From Propionibacteriaceae bacterium (lineage in GTDB: Bacteria; Actinomycetota; Actinomycetes; Propionibacteriales; Propionibacteriaceae), in contig JAITVK010000014.1 in assembly GCA_031285845.1 (NCBI GenBank), positions 62,001 to 126,000 on the forward strand: DNA of 64,000 bases, written 5' to 3'. Below the pieces are notes generated by a model. It did not search any database and had not been told where the DNA came from. It saw nothing but the letters and a program-made list of their open reading frames with translations. Every line of letters starts with the position of its first letter. The first letter of the stretch is position 1. Positions 27,601 to 37,300 of the stretch are shown one piece after another. A program made the translations under genes and the position numbers.

Positions 27601-27891
27601 TTGCCGTTCGATCCCACCGTGGTCAGGCGTTTGATCCAGACCCAGTGGGAACGAGATCCATCATGGGCCTTGATCTGGTCTGACCCACGAACCGTCACTG
27701 GTTTGGCTGATCCGATCGGAGGTTTGAGTAACCCGCTGCGGCCCGTCTCGTCGACGCCGACCGCGACCGGCAGCCCAAACCAGGGCTGGTCGCCACTGAA
27801 CTCATCCGATGACCAGACCAGGATAGATCGTTGGGTCCAAACGATGTGTCGGGCGTATCAGCCGATGATGGAAGCCGGTGGTGTGCCATGA
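24640..27891 (+). CDS. recC: RecBCD subunit RecC (exodeoxyribonuclease V gamma)
   Basis: Chi-scanning and scaffold subunit of the RecBCD helicase-nuclease that resects or degrades double-strand ends. About 1083 residues, with family stretches near the N-terminus (LADWLSQGL, RWLAQRLS, ANALVDRVW-like SNALVDRVWHAL), the inactive-helicase region (IVATHRLDQLRPSLAALL, LNLCRHPAVMRR-like NLCRHPAVMRRSG) and a C-terminal inactive nuclease-like part. I favour GTG 24640, which follows TAACGT by seven bases (leaderless) and begins VIRYIAHDVETLADW. ATG 24610 is an alternative but its AAGGA is too close. recB overlaps its stop. Confidence 0.88.
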   Translation: MIRYIAHDVETLADWLSQGLCGVRADPFLTDVVITGSVGLQRWLAQRLSLTLGASDRGDGVCAGVTMTTPERLSRLISGDDDPWSSNALVDRVWHALGAVSDLPSFAPYRSYLFNPRRGPSRTDAWVAQVARRLAAYVGSRGELLQSWQTTTPPESDPTAWQAQLWKTICDQAGSTPEDTAATLRLRAADAAKRFASVTLFCPDPIRPIDLDLLTAIDQVRPITALHLATTEPGDPPAHLSQPDSVGQQLGQRRAQTVRSLTQLAHQHIELTDRRPTTSLLSRLQADLRGASAEPGGDDESISLHVVGPDRQADQVAELLASLLDADPSLQPRDIIVATHRLDQLRPSLAALLHSDDSPLATARHRIRAALTDVDPPADGWIDLLGHILRLLRERASADDLVNLCRHPAVMRRSGLTATDVSRLAAMVEASGMRWGVNAPGRAKDQMDQFPHNTWATGLARLVLGVALDEDDLTWRGAVLPLNAADSDSVRLVEILGHLIGQVRAAQDLWHQQADQATWSDRFRHTMTQLLGEHSASPQADAALARFAQGSPHLLTADQAERRLSRIWATSVHVSAFGNGDLAVTDLGSMALVPARVVIVAGLDVDTFPASTPLDIDDVADVWSEPEFDVRLRDYQGLWDAIQSARDKLILVCRGFDATGGPVPLPKPIHDLEQVCRALSSTRCDVRRDHPPRGPASPSTTGRSQEQSWPKDPASIGQTPPNQRLAWESANLDTDPIHSGATAFDAEPSNTQAARFNNRGTAVRIDDMAGLFAQPAAHWLKRHANLTVSALKPAEPLPDAITIDLSALDRWKVVDTMLRLLGVGQRADDIVEAELRRGLLPPGPAGVLAARQCLQVAQSIFTRTQPLRNEDSQWLPIWVDTAADVTLTGDVEVFGSDLVESHAGLIRCETQMAAWIRLLTTQICHPQHTRRAHIIGRRNTVVLTAPDPGRCLTIVNELARVYRAALSTPWFAPPAVAGHVASMASRGLPFDPTVVRRLIQTQWERDPSWALIWSDPRTVTGLADPIGGLSNPLRPVSSTPTATGSPNQGWSPLNSSDDQTRIDRWVQTMCRAYQPMMEAGGVP

Positions 27892-30800
27892 CCACTCCGA
27901 CGCCCCTTCCTCTGGCGGGGCAGACCTTGTCGATCCAAGCCAGTGCCGGGACGGGGAAGACCTGGACAATCTCCGCTTTGGTGTGCCGCTTCGTCGCCGA
28001 ACGCGATGTCGCGTTGCCTCAGATCGCAGTGACCACTTTTTCAGCGGCCGCGGCCAGCGAAGTCAAAACCCGCATCGCCTCCATGCTGAATCATTGCCGC
28101 GACGCACTGATGAGCGACCATCCCACGCTGGATCCGGAGCTGGCGAGCCTATGGACGGGCGAGCCTAAGACTCGCGCTCTGCGTGCGGAGCGGATCGGCC
28201 GAGCTCTGAACCAGTTCGACCAGGCCACCATCATGACCACGCATCGATTCTGCTCGCGACTGCTCGCATGGCTTGGACCGTTGGCCGACCATGACCCCGA
28301 CGACCACGTGGTGTCATCGGTGGCCGACCTGGTCGCCCAGACCACCGCCGATCACTACCTGCGACTGCGCAACGACGGTCCGCCTGGATTCAGTGTCGAC
28401 CAGGCCAACCGCTGGGTGACATCCGCCCTGCAGCACCCGTCGATCCGGATCGAGCCGAGCGACAGTCCACGTGCCCGTTTCGTTCAAGCGGTACGCGAGG
28501 ATGTCGAGCGGCGGGCCCGTCGGCGCGGAGAGTACACCTTCGACGACATTCTGCTGCGCACTCGCGAGGCTTTGACTCGGTCAACCACCGGCGCTGAGGC
28601 TCGCGCCCGGGTCGCGGCGGCGTACCCCGTGGTCTTGGTTGACGAGTTCCAGGACACCGACTGCGTGGGTTGGGACATCGTGAACTCCACTTTCATTGGA
28701 TCTTCAGCCGTTGTGCTGATCGGGGATCCCAAACAGTCGATCTACAGTTTCCGCGGCGCCGACCTGGCCGCCAATCTGCGGGCGACCCCACCAGGCGAAC
28801 ACGTGGCGTTGACCACCAATCACCGCAGTTCACCTGCGGTGATTGACGCGGTGGACGCCCTGATGGGTACAGTTCATCTTGGTCCCCAATCCATCAGTGC
28901 CACCCCGGTCGACGCGGCGTACGACTCGCCACGCCTTGTCGGAGCCGAGGGCACGCCGTGGTCCTCTCCAATCCGGGTACGACTGCCCGCCCGAATCGAT
29001 CCGATGTCAGTGAACCCTGCGCGTCGAATGGTCGAGGACGACCTTGTCACCGATGTGACCCGACTGCTCGGCGCGGGAATCGCCTACCAGCGAAGCGATC
29101 ACGATTCACCCCGGCCCCTGCGTCCCGACGATGTCGCGATCATCGTGACGACCAACTCGCGCGGCAACGCGATCCTCGCCGCGCTGCAACGCCACCGGCT
29201 AGCGGCGGTCTTCACCGGCACGGGTTCGGTCTTGGCCACCTCAGCGGCTCGCGACTGGTTGATGCTGTTGACAGCGCTGGAGACTGGCACCTCCTCTCGA
29301 ATCCGCGCCGCCGCGTTGACGAATCTCATCGGCTGGGATGTGCGTCGTCTGGTCAGCGCGAGCGCCGATGACTTCTCCGACTTGGCCGCCACCATGCGGC
29401 GCCTGACCGGCGTCCACGCTCAGTACGGCCCGCTCGGGGTGTTCGAATGGTTGAGCGACCACACGGATCTGACTGATCGACTCGCCAAGGATCGTGACGG
29501 CGATCGTCTGGCCACCGACTTGGTTCATGTGGCCAGGCTTTTGCACGGTCCACGGCCCCGGCTCGTCAGTGGCACTCAATGGTTGGCGGCCAAGATGAGG
29601 GACGTCGGCCAACCGGACGAGACGACACGCCGGGTGCCCACCGTCGGCGACGCGATCCGAATCCTCACCGTGCATCAGGCCAAAGGACTGCAGTTCCCGA
29701 TCGTCTATCTTCCCCAACTGAGCGACCGCCATCCAAGCCGACCCGAGATTGATGATCCTCAAGTCATCACCGATGAGGGCGGACACCGCGCCCTGAGTCT
29801 GTCCCAGCGCGATGTGACCACCGAGCAGCGCAAACGTCTGATCAGGGACGACTCGGCCGAGTCATTGCGCGCCTGCTACGTCGCGCTGACGCGGGCCACG
29901 GTCCAACTCACCACCTGGTGGACGCCGACTTCTCAAAACACACCCGCCTCCCCTCTGCATCGATTGCTGTTCCGAACCTCGGATGATCCGCCAGCCCAAA
30001 TCCCCCTATCGGGCCACGATCCGAGAGCCCTGCGTATTCCGGGGGTCCGGATGGAAACCATCGATCCTGCGCAAAAGGACCTGCTCCCACCGGGACTGAC
30101 CACCCAGACGGCGACCATGGCAGCGGCGGCCACCCCGGATCCGATCACCTCACAGCGGGGCAACCCACCTGTTCGTACGCTGTCCCGACCGATCGACCAG
30201 ACCTGGCGACGCGTATCCTTCTCTTCGCTGACGGTCGCCGCGCATACCTCGGCCTCGCAGCCATGGTTGGCTGAAGTCGACCCCCCGTCACTGACCGACC
30301 TCGACGGCGCACAGGCTCCCGGCACGCGCGTTGACACCAGATCGGCCCGTCCGGGACTTGAGCTCTCAAGCCAAGAGCTTCACCACTCGACGCCTGCCCA
30401 CGCGACTGTGCCCGCATCCACGCCGGTCACCCCTACCCCGCCCAGCGAGATCCCCACCACACCGCACGGATCCACACCACCGGATCAAGCATCATCCCTG
30501 GACGAGCTCGACCTGGACACCGTCTCCCCGCTAGCCGATCTGCCCGGTGGCACCGCTTTCGGCAGTCTCGTCCACACCATTTTCGAGTACGCCGATCCGG
30601 CCAACCAGGATTTGACCAGTGACGTCGCCGCCGCCATGTCGACCCACGGGCTGACCGGTTTCACCGCTGAGGCACTAGCGGCCGCGTTGACACCGGGTTG
30701 GCGAACTCCCCTGGGCCCGATCGCTGACGGGCTGAGTCTGGAAGAGATCCCAGCCGCAGACCGCTTGGCCGAGTTGGGCTTCGACCTGCCCTTGTCCCAC

Positions 30801-31313
30801 GGTGACACGGCCGCCACCCTGCGGGACATCTCCGATCTGATCGCTCGGCACCTGCCCGATGCCGACCCCCTGAGCGACTACCGGGCGGCCTTGCGATCAC
30901 CAGAGCTGGACACCAGGGCGCTGCGCGGGTTCCTCACCGGCTCAATCGACGCGGTCCTGCGTATCGGCCAGCGGCACGTGATCGTGGACTATAAGACCAA
31001 TCGTCTCGGCCCGCCCGGTGAGCCGCTCACGCTGAGGTCGTACGCTCCGCCGCGTCTGGCCGCGGCCATGATGGCCTCCCACTACCCTTTGCAAGGCTTG
31101 CTCTACACTGTCGCTCTGCATCGGTTCCTGCGCTGGCGACTAGCTGACTACGACCCGGAGCGTCACCTGGGCGGCATGGCCTATTTGTTCGTCCGCGGCA
31201 TGGCCGGTCCCCATACGCCCACTGTCGACGGCGTCCCGTGCGGCGTCTTCACTTGGAAGCCGCCGACCGACCTGGTGATCGAATTGTCCGACCTCGTGAC
31301 AGGAGTTCGATGA
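27888..31313 (+). CDS. recB: RecBCD subunit RecB (helicase-nuclease, beta)
   Basis: 3'-5' helicase and nuclease subunit. The 1141-residue protein has Walker A SAGTGKTW (about residues 18-26), motif Ia TFSAAAASEVKTR, motif II VLVDEFQDTD, motif III GDPKQSIYSFRGAD, motif IV NHRSS, motif V TVHQAKGLQFPIVYLP, motif VI CYVALTRA, then a Pro/Thr/Ser-rich linker (about 790-880) and a RecB nuclease domain with GTAFGSLVHTIFE, LTGSIDAVLR and the catalytic VIVDYKTNR. Its ATG overlaps the recC stop (ATGA), so the earlier in-frame ATG inside recC is not used. Confidence 0.97.
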   Translation: MTTPTPLPLAGQTLSIQASAGTGKTWTISALVCRFVAERDVALPQIAVTTFSAAAASEVKTRIASMLNHCRDALMSDHPTLDPELASLWTGEPKTRALRAERIGRALNQFDQATIMTTHRFCSRLLAWLGPLADHDPDDHVVSSVADLVAQTTADHYLRLRNDGPPGFSVDQANRWVTSALQHPSIRIEPSDSPRARFVQAVREDVERRARRRGEYTFDDILLRTREALTRSTTGAEARARVAAAYPVVLVDEFQDTDCVGWDIVNSTFIGSSAVVLIGDPKQSIYSFRGADLAANLRATPPGEHVALTTNHRSSPAVIDAVDALMGTVHLGPQSISATPVDAAYDSPRLVGAEGTPWSSPIRVRLPARIDPMSVNPARRMVEDDLVTDVTRLLGAGIAYQRSDHDSPRPLRPDDVAIIVTTNSRGNAILAALQRHRLAAVFTGTGSVLATSAARDWLMLLTALETGTSSRIRAAALTNLIGWDVRRLVSASADDFSDLAATMRRLTGVHAQYGPLGVFEWLSDHTDLTDRLAKDRDGDRLATDLVHVARLLHGPRPRLVSGTQWLAAKMRDVGQPDETTRRVPTVGDAIRILTVHQAKGLQFPIVYLPQLSDRHPSRPEIDDPQVITDEGGHRALSLSQRDVTTEQRKRLIRDDSAESLRACYVALTRATVQLTTWWTPTSQNTPASPLHRLLFRTSDDPPAQIPLSGHDPRALRIPGVRMETIDPAQKDLLPPGLTTQTATMAAAATPDPITSQRGNPPVRTLSRPIDQTWRRVSFSSLTVAAHTSASQPWLAEVDPPSLTDLDGAQAPGTRVDTRSARPGLELSSQELHHSTPAHATVPASTPVTPTPPSEIPTTPHGSTPPDQASSLDELDLDTVSPLADLPGGTAFGSLVHTIFEYADPANQDLTSDVAAAMSTHGLTGFTAEALAAALTPGWRTPLGPIADGLSLEEIPAADRLAELGFDLPLSHGDTAATLRDISDLIARHLPDADPLSDYRAALRSPELDTRALRGFLTGSIDAVLRIGQRHVIVDYKTNRLGPPGEPLTLRSYAPPRLAAAMMASHYPLQGLLYTVALHRFLRWRLADYDPERHLGGMAYLFVRGMAGPHTPTVDGVPCGVFTWKPPTDLVIELSDLVTGVR

Positions 31314-33106
31314 TGACCGCTATCTTGAGTCAACTGGTCGACGCCGGGGTTCTGACAGACGCGACCGTGCGATTGGCCCGTCATCTGGGCTGGATGTACG
31401 CCGAAGCGGACGACCTGGTCATCGCGGCCGCCGCCTGCACCATCGCCGCCGGATCATCCGGCTCGATCTGTTTCGATCCGGCCCATCCGAGTCTGCTGCT
31501 CGCCACCGACGACGCCACGGCGTCGATCCCGTGGCCGGCCCCCCAACCGTGGCTGGAAGCGCTGTGCGCCTCGCCGATGGTCGCCGTCGACGTCGACGAC
31601 CACACGCGACCGATGATGGTGGTGAACGACGTGGTCTACCTGACCCGTCACTGGAACGAGCAGGAGAAGATCGCCCGCTGGCTGATCGACCGGGTCAGTC
31701 TTCGACGACCTGACCAGGTGGGCTCGGCGCCATCCTCGGCGGCTCGAGTGGTCGACGAAGTCGACGATGATCACACCCGAGCACTGCGATGCGCCACCAC
31801 CATGCTGGTCTGTGTCATCGCCGGAGGTCCTGGGACGGGCAAGACCACCATCGTGTCGGAGATCCTCGACGCTCTCAGCGCCAACCGAACCGAACCGCTG
31901 CGGGTGATCTTGAGCTCACCGACCGGGCGCGCGGCCTCACACTTGGATCAGGCCGTCAGCCACCGACTCACCACTCAACCCCACGGCGTCGATCCTCCAC
32001 CGATCCGCGTCACCACCGGGACACTACACCGCATCCTTGGTCTGAAGCCACGCGGCGGCGCGCAGTACGACCGGCGCCGACCGCTGCCCGCCGACATCGT
32101 GGTGGTCGATGAGGCGTCCATGCTCTCCCTGCACTTGATGGCGGCGCTCCTCGACGCCATCGGCCCTCACACCCGGCTGATCCTCGTCGGAGACCCCGAC
32201 CAACTCGCTTCGGTCGATGCCGGAGCCGTGTTGGCCGACGTGGTGGCCGCCCAACCGGTGGTGCCCGTCATCCGGTTGACGAAAACCTACCGTTTCTTCG
32301 GCGCCATCGCTGACTTGGCCGACGCCATCCGGCGCGGCGACCCCGACACCGCCATCGCCGTGCTCGATAACGCCGACGACAGCGTCGAATGGATCCGCGC
32401 TGACATCGGAGCCCCCGATTTTCTTCCCACCGATCTGCCGCGACTGCGCCACGACCTGGTCCATCAAGGTCTCGGTCTCATTCGAGCCGGCGAATCCTCA
32501 GCAGTCGGAGAGGCGCTCGACCACCTCGACGCACATCGTCTGCTGGTCGCCCACCGCCACGGCCCATCCGGGGTGAGCCAGTGGAATCGTGTCGTCCACC
32601 ACTGGTTGGCCCAAGCGGCGCCCGAGACCGTCACCGCGCGTGGCTGGTATCCGGGCCTTCCCATCATGGTGACGCGCAACGATGACGCGCTATCGGTGTT
32701 CAACGGAGACTGCGGCGTGATCGTCGACGCGGGTGGTCTGCGCCTGGCCCTGCCCAACCCGTCTGGCCCACGGCTCATCTCCCCCGATCTGATCGAGTCG
32801 TGGGAACCGCTGTACGTCAGCACAATCCACAAAGCCCAAGGCAGCCAGTTCGACTCGGTCAGCCTGCTCCTGCCCGCCGAAGGCACGACGCTGCTGACCC
32901 GCGAATTGCTTTACACCGGGGTGACCCGGGCCAAGACCTTTCTACGCCTGATGGGGACCGAGACAGCGTTGAGACACGCGATCGATTCCCCAGCGGTACG
33001 AGCCTCCGGGCTGACCAACCGACTGACCACGCTACGCACCGGGTGTCAATCCAACCCGAAGGATTCACCCGCGTCTGATCCCGACCCGCCAACAGACGAG
33101 TCTTAA
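31310..33106 (+). CDS. recD: RecBCD subunit RecD (5'-3' helicase, alpha)
   Basis: Superfamily 1B helicase subunit of RecBCD. The 598-residue protein has an N-terminal RecB-contact region, Walker A IAGGPGTGKTT (about 170-180), SSPTGRAA, motif II VVVDEASMLSLHL, motif III LVGDPDQLASVDAG, motif IV KTYRF, and C-terminal STIHKAQGSQFDSV and ELLYTGVTRAK. The double ATG at 31310 overlaps the recB stop, so recC-recB-recD is one translationally coupled operon. The order C-B-D matches other actinobacterial recBCD operons. Confidence 0.97.
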   Translation: MMTAILSQLVDAGVLTDATVRLARHLGWMYAEADDLVIAAAACTIAAGSSGSICFDPAHPSLLLATDDATASIPWPAPQPWLEALCASPMVAVDVDDHTRPMMVVNDVVYLTRHWNEQEKIARWLIDRVSLRRPDQVGSAPSSAARVVDEVDDDHTRALRCATTMLVCVIAGGPGTGKTTIVSEILDALSANRTEPLRVILSSPTGRAASHLDQAVSHRLTTQPHGVDPPPIRVTTGTLHRILGLKPRGGAQYDRRRPLPADIVVVDEASMLSLHLMAALLDAIGPHTRLILVGDPDQLASVDAGAVLADVVAAQPVVPVIRLTKTYRFFGAIADLADAIRRGDPDTAIAVLDNADDSVEWIRADIGAPDFLPTDLPRLRHDLVHQGLGLIRAGESSAVGEALDHLDAHRLLVAHRHGPSGVSQWNRVVHHWLAQAAPETVTARGWYPGLPIMVTRNDDALSVFNGDCGVIVDAGGLRLALPNPSGPRLISPDLIESWEPLYVSTIHKAQGSQFDSVSLLLPAEGTTLLTRELLYTGVTRAKTFLRLMGTETALRHAIDSPAVRASGLTNRLTTLRTGCQSNPKDSPASDPDPPTDES

Positions 33107-33284
33107 GCCACTGGACGGGCAGTCGAAGCCGCCGAGCCAGCCGGATCTCACAGACGTGTCACCCGAAGCCGACCAGACCCATTCACATAGAAGCGCCCCG
33201 CGTGGTCGCTCGAGTCCGAACGCTGAATCGAGCGAGTCTGTCGAACCGCTCTGCCTTTCAGTTCGATCGAGTCTGTCGTCCGAC
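33107..33284. other. Convergent intergenic region between recD and nudC
   Basis: No gene and no clear terminator hairpin. It contains short direct repeats CGAGCGAGTCTGTCG (33229-33243) and CGATCGAGTCTGTCG (33264-33278), differing at one base. Confidence 0.45.
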
Positions 33285-34250
33285 TCAGTCCTTCGAGCCG
33301 ACCCAATCGCCGATCAGTCGTGAGGCGATGGACCCCGGAGGCGGCAACGTCACGGTTTGGTCAGCGACCGCTTGGCACAACTGATCACGAGTGAACCACC
33401 GGGCGTCGGTGATCTCCTCTCCATCGGGGCGCGCGTCGGTCGAGACGGCGGTCGCAGTGAATCCCATCATCAGTGATCGGGGCATGGGCCAGGGCTGACT
33501 GCCGATGTAGCGCACCTGAGCCAGGTCCAGACCGACTTCCTCGCCCACTTCCCGGTATACCGCCTGCTCCAACGACTCCCCTGCCTCGACGAAACCGGCG
33601 AAGACCGAGACCTGTCGATCAGCCCAACCCTGGTGATGACCGAGCAGAATCCTCTCATCAGCGGTGATGGCGATGATGATCGCGGGATCGGTCCGCGGGA
33701 AGAAAACCGAGTCACAGTCCTGACAGACCCGTGAACGACCGAGGTCTTGGGGCACGGTCGGTTTCCCGCACACCGAACAGAAGCCGCTGGAGTCGTGAAA
33801 GTTGGCCAACGCGACCGCGCGCATCGCCAATTCGGTGTCCACGCTGGTGGCGCGAGCCAGCCAGCCACGCAATCCGACGCGACCAGCGGTCACACCACCG
33901 CTCCTGGCGCCCCGGCCGCCGCTACCCTCATCGCTGTTCGCGCTGCCGCCAACACTCGTGCCCCCGTGCGATGTCGTACCGTCATCTCGGTCCAGCCAGC
34001 CGAACACCGGTGTACGGTCGACTTGCCCCAAATAGAAGTGTTGCTGAGGATCGAATCGCATGTCGCGCGAGGATCTCAAACCCGCAGGCGACCCGTCCAG
34101 GGTCGAATCACCGACCGCGTCACCCCATCCGATCGATGGGGATTGACCGGGACGCACCGACAGCAGTCGTGCCGTCCCCTCACGCCAGGCCCGGGGCCAA
34201 TTCGGATCCACAGCGAAATCGATCAGGCTTGGTGCTTCCCACAAGGTCAT
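33285..34250 (-). CDS. nudC: NAD+ diphosphatase / deNADding enzyme NudC (Nudix)
   Basis: Zinc-containing Nudix hydrolase that cleaves NAD(H) to NMN(H) and AMP and can remove NAD caps from RNA. About 321 residues: zinc ribbon CSVCGKP...CQDCDSVFFPRTDP, the Nudix box GFVEAGESLEQAVYREVGEE, and the NudC signature SQPWPMPRSLMMGF. Between the N-terminal domain and the ribbon is a Gly/Ser-rich low-complexity insert (HGGTSVGGSANSDEGSGGRG). ATG 34250 follows TACACT by six bases (leaderless). It lies just downstream of adnAB, as in mycobacteria. Confidence 0.94.
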   Translation of the reverse strand: MTLWEAPSLIDFAVDPNWPRAWREGTARLLSVRPGQSPSIGWGDAVGDSTLDGSPAGLRSSRDMRFDPQQHFYLGQVDRTPVFGWLDRDDGTTSHGGTSVGGSANSDEGSGGRGARSGGVTAGRVGLRGWLARATSVDTELAMRAVALANFHDSSGFCSVCGKPTVPQDLGRSRVCQDCDSVFFPRTDPAIIIAITADERILLGHHQGWADRQVSVFAGFVEAGESLEQAVYREVGEEVGLDLAQVRYIGSQPWPMPRSLMMGFTATAVSTDARPDGEEITDARWFTRDQLCQAVADQTVTLPPPGSIASRLIGDWVGSKD

Positions 34251-34256
34251 GCGCCC

Positions 34257-34262
34257 AGTGTA
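34257..34262 (-). promoter_or_regulatory. Candidate -10 element of a leaderless nudC promoter
   Basis: TACACT (minus strand) ends six bases before the nudC ATG at 34250 with no Shine-Dalgarno between. Confidence 0.42.
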
Positions 34263-34366
34263 GTCGGCCACTTTGGCCACCGTCGCAGCCGCTGGGGCTC
34301 AGTGCCGCGCGAGGCCGACAGAGTCGGCCATATCGGCCACCCTCACAGCCACTGAAGGCTCAGCCG
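34262..34366. repeat. Two-copy direct repeat between adnB and nudC, period 60
   Basis: Units at about 34262-34306 and 34322-34366 share AGTCGGCCA, GGCCACC, CAGCC and GGCTCAG at corresponding places, about 75 percent by eye. The right unit runs into the last adnB codons; the left one abuts the nudC -10 element, so this looks like a local duplication of promoter-region DNA. Confidence 0.55.
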
Positions 34367-37300
34367 TGGACCTCACGCGAATCGCGAACCTCATCCTGCT
34401 CATCCAGACTGGCGACGAGGTCGACCAGTTGCCCGGAATCATGATCATCCACGATGGCCAACGTGTCGCGGGCCACATAGTAGAACCCAGCCGCGACCTG
34501 GTCGAGTGGCACCGACGACGCGGCCGCCCATGCCATCGCGTAGACCCACAGCTGGACCTCGTCGGCGGGCCGATGTCCGGTCTTCCAGTCGACGATGAGA
34601 AAAGCCTTGCCCTTGGGAACCAAACCGGGATTCTCCTCAGCCCGGAACACCGCGTCGATCCGGCCCGAGACGGTCACCGCCGCGATCGTGGTGACGAACT
34701 CGACTTCCACGCCCAGCGGACGAGCGGCGGCGAATCGACCGGACAGGAAACGATCGCACAATCGGGCCAACTCGCGACCGCCATGAGTCGGCCGAAAGAC
34801 CTGAGGAATCGGTGACAAGCTATAATACTGTTCCACCCAAGCATGAAACCGAACCCCCAGATCGGTTCGACCACTCGGCGGTGATGGTACGGGCCGCGCC
34901 AGACGGGCGGCGAACTGCTCCGGGCCCAGACTCCTCAACCGCGCCAACTGAGAAGTCGACAACGGCGCGGGCACTGGCACTGACACCACCGAGCGCGCCT
35001 CACGCTCTGACTGCAAGATCGCGATCTGCTCATCCCACGTGTCGATCGCGGCCTGAACCTCCGGCGGCCGATCAGCGTCCGGCCACATGCGGTGGCCCAG
35101 CGCCGCTTCGTCGACGATCTGGCGAGCCTCGGCCCACCGCAGATCCGGCGGAGTCGGCCAGTCGCGGATAGGCGACTCGCCGATCGGAACGAGGTCCGCG
35201 TCCTCACCGTCCAGCCAGGACACCGTGATCGGGGAGCCCTCACCGGCCAAATCAGCCACGGCGTCCACGTACCGAGAACGGCGCTGCGCCCGAACAGCCC
35301 CGGCCCTCCAGCGGTGACAGGTCATCACCAGCTGACGCTTGGCCCGAGTGATCGCGACGTACGCCAGGCGATCCTCCGAGCCAGCCAACGCCTCGCGCAG
35401 CTCAGCCTCATACACTTTCAGCCCATCATTGGACACCTCCCGAAGTTGAGGCATTCCGGCCGCATCGGAGCGTACCGCCGTGGGAAGGGCCGCCGGCGTC
35501 TTGATCGGATTGTCGCTCAGCCGATCCGACGGAAACACATGATCGACCATGGCTGGAAGCACGACCGTGTCCCACTCCAACCCCTTGGCCCGATGCACGG
35601 TCATGATCGCCACCGCGTCGCCCGGATCGGTCCCCGCTCGCGACAGGCCGCTCGAATAGGTGGCCTCGGCCTCCAAATAGGCAACCAACGCGCTCAAACC
35701 AGCCTCGGGCTGGCGGGCGCCGAAATCGACGACATGCCCCAGAAACTGTCGGACCTGACCTTGGCTGTCCGCCTGACTGGCATAGACTTCGACGTCGAGC
35801 CCGATCTGGGCGATGACCCGGCGGACGTGGTCGACCAGCGAACCGTTGAAGCCGCGCAGAACAGTCAAGTCATGGGTCAAGCGGGCCAGGCAGGCCACGG
35901 CGTGCGGAGAGTACGCGCCTGCTCCAGGGTCGATCACCGCCGCCAGCAGACGCACCGGCAGCTGGACCGTGCCCATGCCAGTGCCACGATCGACACCACC
36001 ATCGTCGCTAGCGTGGCCACGAGCACTGCTCCCGGCGGCGGCGTCGCCATGATGGGTGCCGGCGTCGCCGGTGTCATCGAAGCCGATGTCGGCACGCCCC
36101 GGGTCACCACGACCGATGTCGTCGCTCGCCTCGCGAGCGAGTTGACGCGCCCGGGATCCGATCGCTTCAAGGTCATGGGGGCCAAGCCCGAAGCGCGGTC
36201 CGCTCAAGACCTCCACCACTTCGGGGTTGGCCTGATCATCGACCACCATTTTCATCATGGCGAACACTTGGGCGACGGCCGGGACGAACAGCAGTCCACC
36301 CAGTTCTTGAACCACTACCGGGACTCCTCGGCTGGCGCAGGCGTGGAAAATCGGTCCAGCTTCCCGGTTCCGACGCACCAGAATCACCGCGTCGCTCCAC
36401 TGATTCAGCCGACCAACGCGGTGGTCGTCGAGCAGTCGGTCGGCGATCCACTGGGTTTCCTCCTGCCAGGTGACGCTCTCATGGATCGTGATCTCGGCTC
36501 GTGGCGCGCCTGCGCCCGGGGTTAACTCAACCACCGCCGGGTCCTTCGCCGCCAACTCGCGGCGCACCGGTTCGGCGACGGCGTTGGCTGCGCGCAGGAT
36601 CTCTGCCCCACTGCGCCGGTTGATCGACAAGGTGTACGTCGCAGGCTTCGACGCCGGAAAACTGTGATGGAATGTGGCCATGTTGTCTGCGGCCGCCCCG
36701 CGCCAGGTGTAGATCGCCTGCATCGGGTCGCCGACCGCGGTCACCGGATAGTCCCGGATCTGACCGGCCGCTCCGAACAAGTGGCTCAGCATGCGGGTTT
36801 GGGCAACCGAGGTGTCTTGGAACTCATCGACGACCACCAGCGCGAAACGGGCGCGAAGCGTGGCCCCGACCAGGGGCAACCGCTGAGCCAGATCCACCGC
36901 GGCGGCCATCTGGTCACCGAACTCGACCAATCCGGCCCGGCCCTTGGCGTCACGGTAATCCGAGCACAGACGAATCAGATCCAGCCTGGCCAACCCGATC
37001 CGCTGAGCGTCCACCACCGCGCGATAGGCCTTTCCGCGATACAACGGAGCAGCGTCCAGCTCGGTCAGAAACCCCGTCGTCCAGCGTTGAATCTGGTCGT
37101 CGTCGAGCAAGTGAGCCCGGGCCGCTGATTCGAGGGCCACCACGTCTTTGGTGATCGAACTGATCGACTTGTGACCCAGATGGGTCCCAGCCTCAGTAGC
37201 GGAGCGTACAACCTTGTCAGCCACCACGTACCGCTGCGCGTCAGCCAAGACCGAGGTCGATGATGGCAAACCGACCCAATCGCCGAACTCCGCCACGATA

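Noticed and set aside
35092-36525. 477-codon open frame opposite adnB
   Set aside because: Antisense shadow; no recognisable motif or ribosome site.
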